From the NCBI GenBank assembly GCA_019058315.1, contig JAHPZH010000001.1, positions 1,253,432 to 1,317,431 on the forward strand: 64,000 bases of DNA. The letters are read 5' to 3'. Origin of the DNA: Candidatus Helarchaeota archaeon. GTDB taxonomy: Archaea > Asgardarchaeota > Lokiarchaeia > Helarchaeales > RDOG01. The notes under the pieces are model-generated. The model had not been told where the DNA came from. It searched no databases and worked only from the letters and a program-made list of their open reading frames with translations. The position numbers and the translations under genes are program-made. Position 1 is the stretch's first letter; every line of letters starts with the position of its first letter. This document shows, piece after piece, positions 44,301 to 50,993 of the stretch.

Positions 44301-44756
44301 GAAATAAGTTCATCAGTAAATATAGAAGAAATGCAAGAAACGGATATGAAAACAGAATCTGAATTAAATTGGGCGAAAAGAATTCATCATATTTATTTTC
44401 TTTTACCAAATGGTGTCTGTATTTATGACCAATCCTTTAAAAAAGAAAAAGAGATTGAACCACATTTAGTTACTGGATCTTTAGCTGGTATTTCATCTTT
44501 AATTCAAGAGTTAACACAAAATAAAACCAAAATAAAAATCGTTGAACAAGAAGAAATGACAATCCTCCTCGAGCATGGAGAAAATTTGAGTGTTGCTTTA
44601 ATAACTGAAGAAAATCTAATCACCTTACAAAATAAATTAACACAATTAATTAATGATGTAGAAGATTTCTATCAAGAAGAATTGGTTGCATTTTCAGGAG
44701 ATATAAGCGTTTTTTCAAAAATTGGGAAATTTATTCAAAAGATATTTGAAAGCTAA
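41388..44756 (+). CDS. Giant TPR-longin protein, copy 1
   Basis: 1122 residues, cytosolic, no signal peptide. The first 950 residues are almost all helical, with TPR-type pairs such as AKSYHVKEEHHEAQLNYEQA and LAQIEDRLENYLSASDNYKKA. A central hydrophobic section lies about 280-390. A short linker (about 960-995) reads GISAPSCPIEISSSVNIEEM and is nearly invariant among the three paralogues. The C-terminal 125 residues have strand-strand-helix-three-strand-helix order: IHHIYFLLPNG, VCIYDQSF, helix, KIKIVEQEE, TILLEHGE, SVALITEEN, helix. That is longin topology. I infer a scaffold that gathers partners on its TPR part and a GTPase or similar protein on the longin part. AAGGAAA lies seven bases before the ATG. 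Confidence 0.7.
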   Translation: MVDLLNNELSDQINNLSHKAEEEELKYNWLKEIEILKKAEKISSEENFKLKNGEINFKLGEIYLMAANFGKTEENVIINFQLSKNHFLKSLEIFKDLNIEEKIYATLGFIDYLDYILETEAIEENILDRAKNEFKKAKLINFNKGDLIESLKSAIFESRFINLIMCEKLICIDPNIDFIELASDYENLVAKIWVDIKNQQQDLPEFYYYFFLKNIVHFVTLIFYFLPVKVSVKRQLLINNLNIISEFIDKIENSKKELSSFYAYSICSSFNMVYSIFYVESQFEQKKYLKSAQKWLRKAEILLPNITANSALRTFYFTRFTVSIFLIRLGFFARDFKHVMEDLNECVNLLFILFPRIFGIVITFLSVNVFLAAANNPSAPEVQRFDFAEKAMDLINSKINKFSLLNNPNYKLFTITKDVQLCMAFGILGDLSKNKEERDRYIKNSKTLFDNLSKFDNPFITDNYLYLTIVPRIGKTLASHSKEKNNKVYYDQKVIDILLRGREMAMAYFDVENQFLIGETYFEMATLTNDDKILKKAYSSYMNTIKFCKDKGYFNLVGTAYINLAQIEDRLENYLSASDNYKKAIDSFDQAIMTLTYTKLSKKIEKLKKYVEAWSIIEIAKSYHVKEEHHEAQLNYEQASRILNDLRDYKFESPFYSAWGVLEKAEDLSKINKHQEAAATYLVSKNKFHDALETLNSYLKKRKSLEDIDRISKLTQVAMIRETYCDARYEIETARIESRKGNHLIAAELYNKASVAFENICQKFKIRHERDELSAIYYLCKAWEKMEQAEGEQKPNLYDVASQLFEKASKIFPESRMKKLSIGNSLFCSALEQGSYFDKTTELDEKIKHYKKIKMYLRESSKNYQLGGFKQDAQWALATSTFFDGIWHLIQSDNEMNFSKRNEFLNIAINYLKNALQIFEKAGYEQKRDEILNYLEMIKDEKEILASALNIIEKPEISKSTVGISAPSCPIEISSSVNIEEMQETDMKTESELNWAKRIHHIYFLLPNGVCIYDQSFKKEKEIEPHLVTGSLAGISSLIQELTQNKTKIKIVEQEEMTILLEHGENLSVALITEENLITLQNKLTQLINDVEDFYQEELVAFSGDISVFSKIGKFIQKIFES

Positions 44757-44802
44757 ATAGGAAGCGATTAAAAAATAATTTAATAATAAATCTATATTTA
44801 GC

Positions 44803-44810
44803 TTTTTTTT
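44803..44810 (+). terminator. T8 terminator after TPR-longin copy 1
   Basis: A run of eight T (44803-44810), 46 bases past the stop codon and preceded by GC, is a typical archaeal termination tract. It separates copy 1 from the PLD-like gene. Confidence 0.45.
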
Positions 44811-44815
44811 AATAA

Positions 44816-44855
44816 TACTTTCAGTGTACTCTCTCTGTGGATTATCTGTTTAATC
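44816..44855 (+). repeat. Repeated leader element, copy A
   Basis: TACTTTCAGT at the start, CTCTC at +13 and TTTAATC at +33. The same three blocks recur upstream of the small gene at 46039 (45939-45976) with nearly the same spacing (+13, +31). Here they lie about 145 bases upstream of the PLD-like gene. It could be a shared regulatory leader or the trace of a duplication. Confidence 0.35.
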
Positions 44856-44960
44856 AGAATACTCATTTGGGGAATACTTTTTAAGTTTAAATACTAAAGA
44901 TATTATGAGGTAGTCTCGATAGTTCTATCAAATCCATTTGCTAATCAAAAGAAAATTAAA

Positions 44961-45875
44961 TTGGTCTTAGATCCACTATCTGAATCATATAATTTCCAAA
45001 GTTCCCAGTTCCTTTCTGATCCCGAAATTGAACCTAAGATGTTGGAAATGATTAATTCGGCCACCGAAGAACTTCTTTTAATTTCTCCTTGGATTTATAA
45101 AGACGTTATTTTGGAATCATTAATAATAGCTCGTAATAGAGGAATTATAGCTAAAATTATTGTCCGTAAGTTTAAGATTAATCGGGATAACATGAATCAT
45201 CTTATTTCAATTCAAAAATTGGATATGAATGGGATTCAAATTGCATTTACAGATAATATTCATGCAAAAATTTTGATAAAAGATGGGAAGGAACTCCTAC
45301 TCTCTTCTAAAAATATGATTGATTCTAATGCAATTGATATGGGAATTTGGAACAGGATTAAGAACGAAGTTAAAAAAGCTAGAGATGAGTTTTACTTGTT
45401 ATACAATCAACGATTTTATGATTCAAACTACATTGATTTTTCCAGTTTAAATCTTAACCTCGATACTTTTAATGATGATATTGTAATGGATATTTATGGA
45501 AAAAAGTTTGGGAAACTGTTTGGGAGGTTTAAAATCGTAATGTATGAGGGAAATAAAATTTTTGTTTCTAAAGAAAATATAATTTTCTGTGTTCATGCTA
45601 TAGCTAATAAGATATTGGAGAATCTTGGAATAAAATTTAAAAGAATTTCAACAGATCAGCTATGGAGGCTAAGGATTGATGGTCATTGGCACCTAATTTC
45701 TGAATATCCAGGTTCTATAAAAGAAGAACATATCATGAAAGCTAAATTATTACTAAATTATGACAGAAAATTGCATTTATTTTGGTCAAATGATGATGAT
45801 AGACAGTGTGTCGTTATTACTGATGGAAAAATAGCTTTATTTATCAATAATATTAATTATTTACACATTTTTTAA
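44961..45875 (+). CDS. PLD-like phosphodiesterase-domain protein
   Basis: 304 residues; start uncertain. TTG 44961 is the only ATG/GTG/TTG in the open frame, which extends 63 bases further upstream. The N-terminal half (residues 25-150) is a phospholipase D-like domain: helix KMLEMINSATEELLLISPWI, then the HKD-type motif H101-A-K103 with Asp108, SS at 115-116 and Asn118. Only one HKD copy is present, so a dimer would be needed for catalysis. The second half (160-304) is a mixed alpha/beta domain with WRLRIDGHWHLISEYPG, not recognised. PLD-like domains of this kind occur in DNA/RNA nucleases and in transcription regulators such as TrmB. It is the first gene of an insert between TPR-longin copies 1 and 2. 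Confidence 0.7.
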   Translation: MVLDPLSESYNFQSSQFLSDPEIEPKMLEMINSATEELLLISPWIYKDVILESLIIARNRGIIAKIIVRKFKINRDNMNHLISIQKLDMNGIQIAFTDNIHAKILIKDGKELLLSSKNMIDSNAIDMGIWNRIKNEVKKARDEFYLLYNQRFYDSNYIDFSSLNLNLDTFNDDIVMDIYGKKFGKLFGRFKIVMYEGNKIFVSKENIIFCVHAIANKILENLGIKFKRISTDQLWRLRIDGHWHLISEYPGSIKEEHIMKAKLLLNYDRKLHLFWSNDDDRQCVVITDGKIALFINNINYLHIF

Positions 45876-45906
45876 TCAGTTGATATTTATTTAAAAATTA
45901 AATTTT

Positions 45907-45928
45907 CGCATAAATGATGCGCATTTTT
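45907..45928 (+). terminator. Short inverted repeat plus T-run after the PLD-like gene
   Basis: CGCAT and ATGCG (45907-45911 and 45917-45921) flank five bases and are followed by ATTTTTTG. The stem is short, so the T-run may matter most. It begins 32 bases after the stop. Confidence 0.35.
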
Positions 45929-45938
45929 TGCCTATTAT

Positions 45939-45976
45939 TACTTTCAGTCACCTCTCCGTCTGAAGTCATTTTAATC
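45939..45976 (+). repeat. Repeated leader element, copy B
   Basis: TACTTTCAGT, CTCTC (+13) and TTTAATC (+31) match copy A at 44816-44855. It lies about 100 bases upstream of the first small gene of the 46.0-47.0 kb set. A weaker TACTTTC plus CAGT occurs near 47247, again about 100 bases upstream of a gene start (TPR-longin copy 2). Confidence 0.35.
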
Positions 45977-46038
45977 TGATTAATCTTTTTAAAAATCCAT
46001 TTAAAGGATATTCCTAGAAAGAAATTTGAGGAATATTT

Positions 46039-46233
46039 ATGGCAACTACTCAAATCCAAAAGGAAAAAATGACAAAGTTATGGACACCAAAATCTACGAC
46101 GCAAGAAAAAATCGATTTCTTAAAGGAATATTTTGGATCCTCATTAGATAAGGTTCCTTTCTGGAAACTCTATAAAGCAGTTAAAAGATTAAATTCACAT
46201 TTTTTTATCATAATCTTTAATGAGGAGACATAA
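46039..46233 (+). CDS. Small protein of unknown function, 64 residues
   Basis: The sequence opens with a basic, Gln/Thr-rich segment (ATTQIQKEKMTKLWTPKS), then a helical part KIDFLKEYFGSSLDKVPFWKLYKAVKRL. The C-terminus HFFIIIFNEET is hydrophobic but too short for a membrane anchor. TGAGGAA lies six to twelve bases before the ATG. Its stop overlaps the next start by one base (TAATGG), so it is coupled to the zinc-binding protein gene. A small DNA- or protein-binding adaptor is possible. I do not recognise it. Confidence 0.5.
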   Translation: MATTQIQKEKMTKLWTPKSTTQEKIDFLKEYFGSSLDKVPFWKLYKAVKRLNSHFFIIIFNEET

Positions 46234-46502
46234 TGGAATTTTGTATAAAATGTGGCAATATTATCGATATAAATGATGACCCACTATTTCGAAGACATTG
46301 TAAAAAATGTACCGAGAGTTCTGGATCATTTATTGAATGTATTTTCTGTACAAATTTGGATCTATTAAAATCCCCCCCTTGTAAACTTGATTTTATCTTT
46401 TTTAAAAATGGTAAATGCCTAAATTTTACTAAAAAAACTTCTATTAATGATTTAATTTCGTTAATCAAAAAGCATCCACACATCTTTGATTTAGTAAATT
46501 AA
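46233..46502 (+). CDS. Small zinc-finger-like protein
   Basis: 89 residues with nine Cys. FCIKCG (4-9) and HCKKC (about 27-31) make one four-Cys ribbon; CIFC (about 41-44) and PPC with GKC (about 55-67) make a second, looser set. The tail NDLISLIKKHPHIFDLV is a helix. It is thus probably a double zinc-binding adaptor, of nucleic acid or protein. GGAG lies ten bases before the ATG. It directly follows the 64-residue gene and precedes a 173-residue protein by 19 bp, so all three form an operon. Confidence 0.6.
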   Translation: MEFCIKCGNIIDINDDPLFRRHCKKCTESSGSFIECIFCTNLDLLKSPPCKLDFIFFKNGKCLNFTKKTSINDLISLIKKHPHIFDLVN

Positions 46503-46521
46503 TTTAATTGAGATATCCTAG

Positions 46522-47043
46522 ATGTATGTTGGGGATTATTCAAAGAATTTTTTAAGTTTTTTTTTGAAGATAACAAAAGTTAGAAGAAAATATAAGAAGT
46601 TGGATTCACTTGGTATGGGAATAAGTGGATCTTGGATAGTCGATATAAGAAAATTGGTTGGTAAAATCCCTCAATATTACTACTTCCAAGATCAAGAAAC
46701 TTATTTCATGGTTTTAATCGATATTATTTTAATCGTAATACTAGAAGAAATTATACACAGCGAAGCAGGAGTTTATCATGATAAATTTGACTTTAATGCC
46801 CATTTTTATTACAAATTAATAAAAACCGAGGAAGAATTGAAAGAAATTGAAGAAACAGATATATTTCGGTATATATCTTTTATGAATTCGCTAATAAATT
46901 TAAGAAAATATAGGAATAAGAAATATGTATCAAGAATTAAGGGAGAAATCGATAATATAAATAACATATTAAATAATAGCTCCATATTTGAACGTGAAAA
47001 TTTAGCTCAAATTTTAAAAAGGTTAGGAATCCAGGATCTTTAA
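46522..47043 (+). CDS. Protein of unknown function, 173 residues
   Basis: A basic N-terminal half (KITKVRRKYKKLDSLGMG) leads to a hydrophobic helix (FMVLIDIILIVILEEIIHSEAG) in the middle and a long charged helix from about 105 to 165. The middle helix contains Glu-Glu and His in EEIIHSEAG, which might bind metal. It is too acidic at its end to be a plain TM segment. There is no match I can name. It is last in the three-gene set and is followed after 36 bp by the structured RNA candidate. Confidence 0.5.
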   Translation: MYVGDYSKNFLSFFLKITKVRRKYKKLDSLGMGISGSWIVDIRKLVGKIPQYYYFQDQETYFMVLIDIILIVILEEIIHSEAGVYHDKFDFNAHFYYKLIKTEEELKEIEETDIFRYISFMNSLINLRKYRNKKYVSRIKGEIDNINNILNNSSIFERENLAQILKRLGIQDL

Positions 47044-47055
47044 CTAATTTTTATC

Positions 47056-47063
47056 TTTATATT
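47056..47063 (+). promoter_or_regulatory. TATA box for the structured RNA candidate
   Basis: TTTATATT centred at 47059-47060 puts the expected start about 24 bases downstream, at 47083, exactly where the first stem (GAGCCC) begins. A second TTTATATT at 47071-47078 abuts the RNA and is too close to serve the same start. Confidence 0.45.
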
Positions 47064-47082
47064 GATATTATTTATATTGGGT

Positions 47083-47164
47083 GAGCCCTACCCTCGCGGT
47101 AAAAGGGGAATGTAGGGAGGAGGGGGGTTAAAAAGTAAGGTGCGAGGTTTGGGCTCTTTTTTTT
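47083..47164 (+). ncRNA. GC-rich structured RNA candidate with purine-rich loop and U8 end
   Basis: A GC-rich island in an AT-rich spacer. GAGCCC (47083-47088) pairs with GGGCTC (47151-47156). After a 3-by-3 internal loop, CCTCGC (47092-47097) pairs with GCGAGG (47142-47147), giving 12 bp in total. The 44-base loop between contains no C at all and has G-runs (GGGG, GGG, GG, GGGGGG), so it may form a two-tier G-quadruplex or bind a pyrimidine-rich target. Eight T follow directly, an archaeal stop signal. A TATA box lies at the right distance upstream. It is not a tRNA, 5S, SRP or RNase P RNA by size and motifs. An intergenic terminator for the upstream operon is the main alternative. Confidence 0.6.
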
Positions 47165-47347
47165 AACCTGCATCTTCCTAATTATATCTAGAAAAAATTA
47201 GTATTTAAACTTAGTACGGAGTAGTTGATAACTAATAGCATTCTAATACTTTCTTTATCAGTTCTAATTTTTTAAAAAGAAAATACGATCCTTTTATAAT
47301 TTATTCTTACCTAATAAATAAGGAAATCTAGATGGGGAAATAAATTG

Positions 47348-50300
47348 ATGACACATCCAAATAAAAAAGAAATTTTAGAGCAAATTAATGATTTATTTCT
47401 TCAAACAGAAAATGAAATATTGAAATATAATTGGATCGGGGCAATAGAACTTTTAAAAAAAGTCGAAAAGATTATTTTAAATGAAAAATTAAGCGTAAAA
47501 GAAATTGAGTGTGAATTATATTATAAATTGGGGGAATTATACCAAGTAAATGCAAATTTCGAAAAAAAAGAAGATGATGTCTTAAAAAATTTTCAATTAT
47601 CTATTCTAAATTTTCAAAAAGCATACGATATATATGAAAAATTAGAAAATGAAGAAAAAATTAATGAACTTTCAGGTTCTATTAATTTCATAACATATTT
47701 ATTGGGATCTAATGAAGGAAACGAAGAATCTCTATTAAAAAATGCGAAGGACTATTTCAACAGAGCAAAACAAATTAATTTAAAAAAAAGTAATTTTCCT
47801 GATTTCTTAAAAATGGCTTTATTAGAAAGTAGGGCATTAAATTTGCTCCTTGGAGAAAAAATTATACGTATTGATGAAAAAACAGATTCCATAGCATTAG
47901 CTTCAGAATATGAAAATTTAATGGCAGATATTTGGGAAAAAATTAAAAAAGGGCAAAATTTTCCCGAAATTTGTCACTATCATTTTTTTACAAGCACTAT
48001 GGAGTTCTGTCAATGGGCATTATCTTATTTACCTGCTGAAAATTCAATAAATAAGCAACATATTATGAACAATTATGATAGAATAAAAGAATTTATAGAT
48101 ATCTTTGAAAAAAAATCAAATGCACCCAGTTTATTTGTAGCTTATACATTCATCGCCTGGTTTAATACGATTCTTGCTTCTTATTTTGTAGATAGTCAAT
48201 TTGAGCAAAAAAAACATTTAAAAATTGCAGAAAAATGGCTTAAAAAAGCAGACCAGCTATTAACTAAAAATAATACTAATAAAGCTTTGGTTTTATTTTA
48301 TTATACCCGCTTCGCCGTTTCTATACTACTAATTTCTCTAGGTTTTTTTGCAAAAGATTTTAAACATGTTATGGGAGATTTAGACGAATGTACTAATTTA
48401 TTATACGTTTATTTTCCTAGAATATTACTTGCCCATTCGGTATTTTATGCAGCATCAACATTTGCAGTTGGTGCTTTAAGTCTTTCAATTCCGGATGTTA
48501 ATACACGCATCAATCTTGCTAATATTGCTTTGGATTTACTTGAATCTGCAATTCCGAAGATTTCAATCATAACAAATCCAGATTATAAAATATATGATTT
48601 ATTTAGAAAGGGTGTCTTATGTGTAATCAATGCGTTATTAGGAGATTTAATTAAAGATAGAAAAGAAAGCTCTACTCATTTACAAATAGCATTAAATCTT
48701 TTCAATGAAATATCGAAATTTAGCAATCCAAAAATAGAAAACACATTTCTTCATTTTAATTATTTATTTGGTGTAGCTAGAACGGGAATTATATTTGCCA
48801 AAATTTCAGCAAATGAATCCGAAAAGGTTAGTTATTACTTAAAGGCAATAGATTTACTTTTAAAGAGCAAAAAGATATCAATTTCACTGTTCAGCATTGA
48901 AAATCTATTTTTAATAGGCGATCTTTATTATGAAGTAGGAGAACTAACAAATGATGATAAGATATTTAAAAATTCTTACTCATCGTATATAGAAGCAATA
49001 GAATATTGTAAAGATAAGGGTTATTCCAATTTGGTAGGTTCAGGTTATGTAAAACTTGCACAAATCGAGGATAGACTTGGAAATTATCTTTCAGCAGCAG
49101 AGAATTATAAAAAAGCAATTAATTCATTTAATAAAGCAATTTTTACCCTTACTTATTCTAGGGCGAGTAAAAAAATTGAGAAATTAAAAAATTATATAGA
49201 AGCTTGGGAACTTATAGAATCCGCAAAATCGTTTCATTTACAAGAGGATCATAACAAAGCACAGCTTAACTATGAACATGCAAGTCAAATATTAAAAGAT
49301 ATTCGTGAATATAATTTCGAGTCTCCTTTTTATTCCGCATGGGCACTTTTGGAAAAAGCAGAGTCATTAAGTAAAATAAATAAGCATCAGGAAGCTGCTG
49401 CAACTTATATTGTGAGTAAAGGAAATTTTGAAGATGCAGTTGAAACTTTTAATTCATACATAAGTAAAAGAAAATCTTCTAAAGAGACTGAGAGAATTTC
49501 AAAATTAATTCAAGTAGCAAAAATTAGAATAACTTATTGTTCAGCACGTTATCATATTGAAACTGCAAGAGTTGAAAGTAAGAATGGAAACCATTTAATC
49601 GCTTCTGAACTTTATAATAAAGCTGGTACTCTTTTTTATAAGATATGCCAATCATTTAGATTAAAAAGAGAAAAAGATGAATTAACTGCTATATATTACT
49701 TATGTAAAGCTTGGGAAAATATGGAACGGGCGGATCAAGATACAACACTTTATGCAATTGCTTCAGGATTATTTGAAAAAGCTAGCAACATTTTTCCAGA
49801 AAGTAGAATGAAAAAATTGTCCACTGGAAATTCTCTATATTGCTCAGCCTTACATTATGGTGCTTTATTTGATGAATCCACTGAATTAGAAAAGAAGATT
49901 AATTATTATAAAAGAATAAAAATGAATTTAAGGGAAGCAGCAAAAAATTATAAAGTAGGTGGCTTCGATCAAGATGCACAATGGGCCTTAGGAACGTCAA
50001 CATTCTTTGATGGTATCTGGCATTTAATACAAGCAGATAATGAGATAGATTTTACTAAAAAGAACCAATATTTAAATATCGCGACAAATTATATGAATAA
50101 TTCATTAACTATCTTTAAAGAAGCGGAATATGAGCAAAAGCAGGAGGAAATAAGGAATTATCTCGAAATGATTAGTGATGAGAAATCCATATTAACCTCC
50201 GCTTTGAATGTGATTGAAAAGCCAGAAATTTCTGCGAGTAGCATCGGTATATCAGCTCCTGCTAGTCCTGCTGAGATAAGCTCTTCAGTGAATATCGAGG

Positions 50301-50758
50301 AGATGCAAGAAACTGACCTAAAAACGGAGTCTGAATTAAATTGGAGAAAAAGAATACATTATTTATGTATATTTTTAAAAAATGGGATCTCTATTTATGA
50401 TTATACTTTTAAGTCAAAAAGTGAAATCCCACGACAATTAATTGCAAAGGAAGATCTTGAACCGCATCTAGTTGCTGGGGGGCTGTCAGGCATTTCTGCA
50501 TTAATTAAAGAATTGACACACAGTAATACTAAGATAAAGATAGTCGAACAAGAAGAAATGACCATCCTTCTCGAAGATGGAAAATATTTAACAGCTGCTT
50601 TAATAACAGAAGAAAACCTTATAACTTTGAGAAATAAGTTAATGCAATTAATTCTAGATGTGGAAGATTTCTTTCAAGAAGAATTAGAAGATTTTACTGG
50701 TGATTTAGATACTTTTAAGAAAATAGGTAAATTTGTTCAAAAAATATTTGAAATATGA
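47348..50758 (+). CDS. Giant TPR-longin protein, copy 2
   Basis: 1136 residues from ATG 47348; the TTG at 47345 is the codon before it. Architecture equals copy 1: helical TPR-like body, including AKSFHLQEDHNKAQLNYEHA and LAQIEDRLGNYLSAAENYKK, linker GISAPASPAEISSSVNIEEM and the longin-like end (RIHYLCIFLKNG, ISIYDYTF, TILLEDGK, TAALITEEN). An insertion of about six residues lies in the second strand-helix loop. The central part (about 280-400) is more diverged than either end. Copy 2 starts 300 bp after the upstream operon, with the RNA candidate in between. Function is unknown; see copy 1 for the inference. Confidence 0.7.
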   Translation: MTHPNKKEILEQINDLFLQTENEILKYNWIGAIELLKKVEKIILNEKLSVKEIECELYYKLGELYQVNANFEKKEDDVLKNFQLSILNFQKAYDIYEKLENEEKINELSGSINFITYLLGSNEGNEESLLKNAKDYFNRAKQINLKKSNFPDFLKMALLESRALNLLLGEKIIRIDEKTDSIALASEYENLMADIWEKIKKGQNFPEICHYHFFTSTMEFCQWALSYLPAENSINKQHIMNNYDRIKEFIDIFEKKSNAPSLFVAYTFIAWFNTILASYFVDSQFEQKKHLKIAEKWLKKADQLLTKNNTNKALVLFYYTRFAVSILLISLGFFAKDFKHVMGDLDECTNLLYVYFPRILLAHSVFYAASTFAVGALSLSIPDVNTRINLANIALDLLESAIPKISIITNPDYKIYDLFRKGVLCVINALLGDLIKDRKESSTHLQIALNLFNEISKFSNPKIENTFLHFNYLFGVARTGIIFAKISANESEKVSYYLKAIDLLLKSKKISISLFSIENLFLIGDLYYEVGELTNDDKIFKNSYSSYIEAIEYCKDKGYSNLVGSGYVKLAQIEDRLGNYLSAAENYKKAINSFNKAIFTLTYSRASKKIEKLKNYIEAWELIESAKSFHLQEDHNKAQLNYEHASQILKDIREYNFESPFYSAWALLEKAESLSKINKHQEAAATYIVSKGNFEDAVETFNSYISKRKSSKETERISKLIQVAKIRITYCSARYHIETARVESKNGNHLIASELYNKAGTLFYKICQSFRLKREKDELTAIYYLCKAWENMERADQDTTLYAIASGLFEKASNIFPESRMKKLSTGNSLYCSALHYGALFDESTELEKKINYYKRIKMNLREAAKNYKVGGFDQDAQWALGTSTFFDGIWHLIQADNEIDFTKKNQYLNIATNYMNNSLTIFKEAEYEQKQEEIRNYLEMISDEKSILTSALNVIEKPEISASSIGISAPASPAEISSSVNIEEMQETDLKTESELNWRKRIHYLCIFLKNGISIYDYTFKSKSEIPRQLIAKEDLEPHLVAGGLSGISALIKELTHSNTKIKIVEQEEMTILLEDGKYLTAALITEENLITLRNKLMQLILDVEDFFQEELEDFTGDLDTFKKIGKFVQKIFEI

Positions 50759-50993
50759 TTATTTTGTAAAATCTCATTTACTTTTAGATTTTTTAATTAA
50801 AATTTATATCCACCTATTAATTAACATTTTAAAACTTCGAAAAATCGATTTATTTCCAATAAGATTAAAAGATTGTTTTTAGTTTACCTAAATTCCCTTT
50901 TTTTTAAGCCATTTGAACTATTTAAACGTGACCATTTATTTATATTATACCAAAATCAAATAAAACTAAGATAAATAAGTGGGATATTCATAT

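Noticed and set aside
44961..45875. TrmB-family sugar-responsive transcription regulator
   Set aside because: The PLD-like part resembles the TrmB effector domain, but no N-terminal winged helix is present in the open frame.
47083..47164. tRNA, 5S rRNA, SRP RNA or RNase P RNA
   Set aside because: No T-arm GTTC-R-A motif or cloverleaf; length about 80 nt and lack of the diagnostic SRP or RNase P cores exclude the others.
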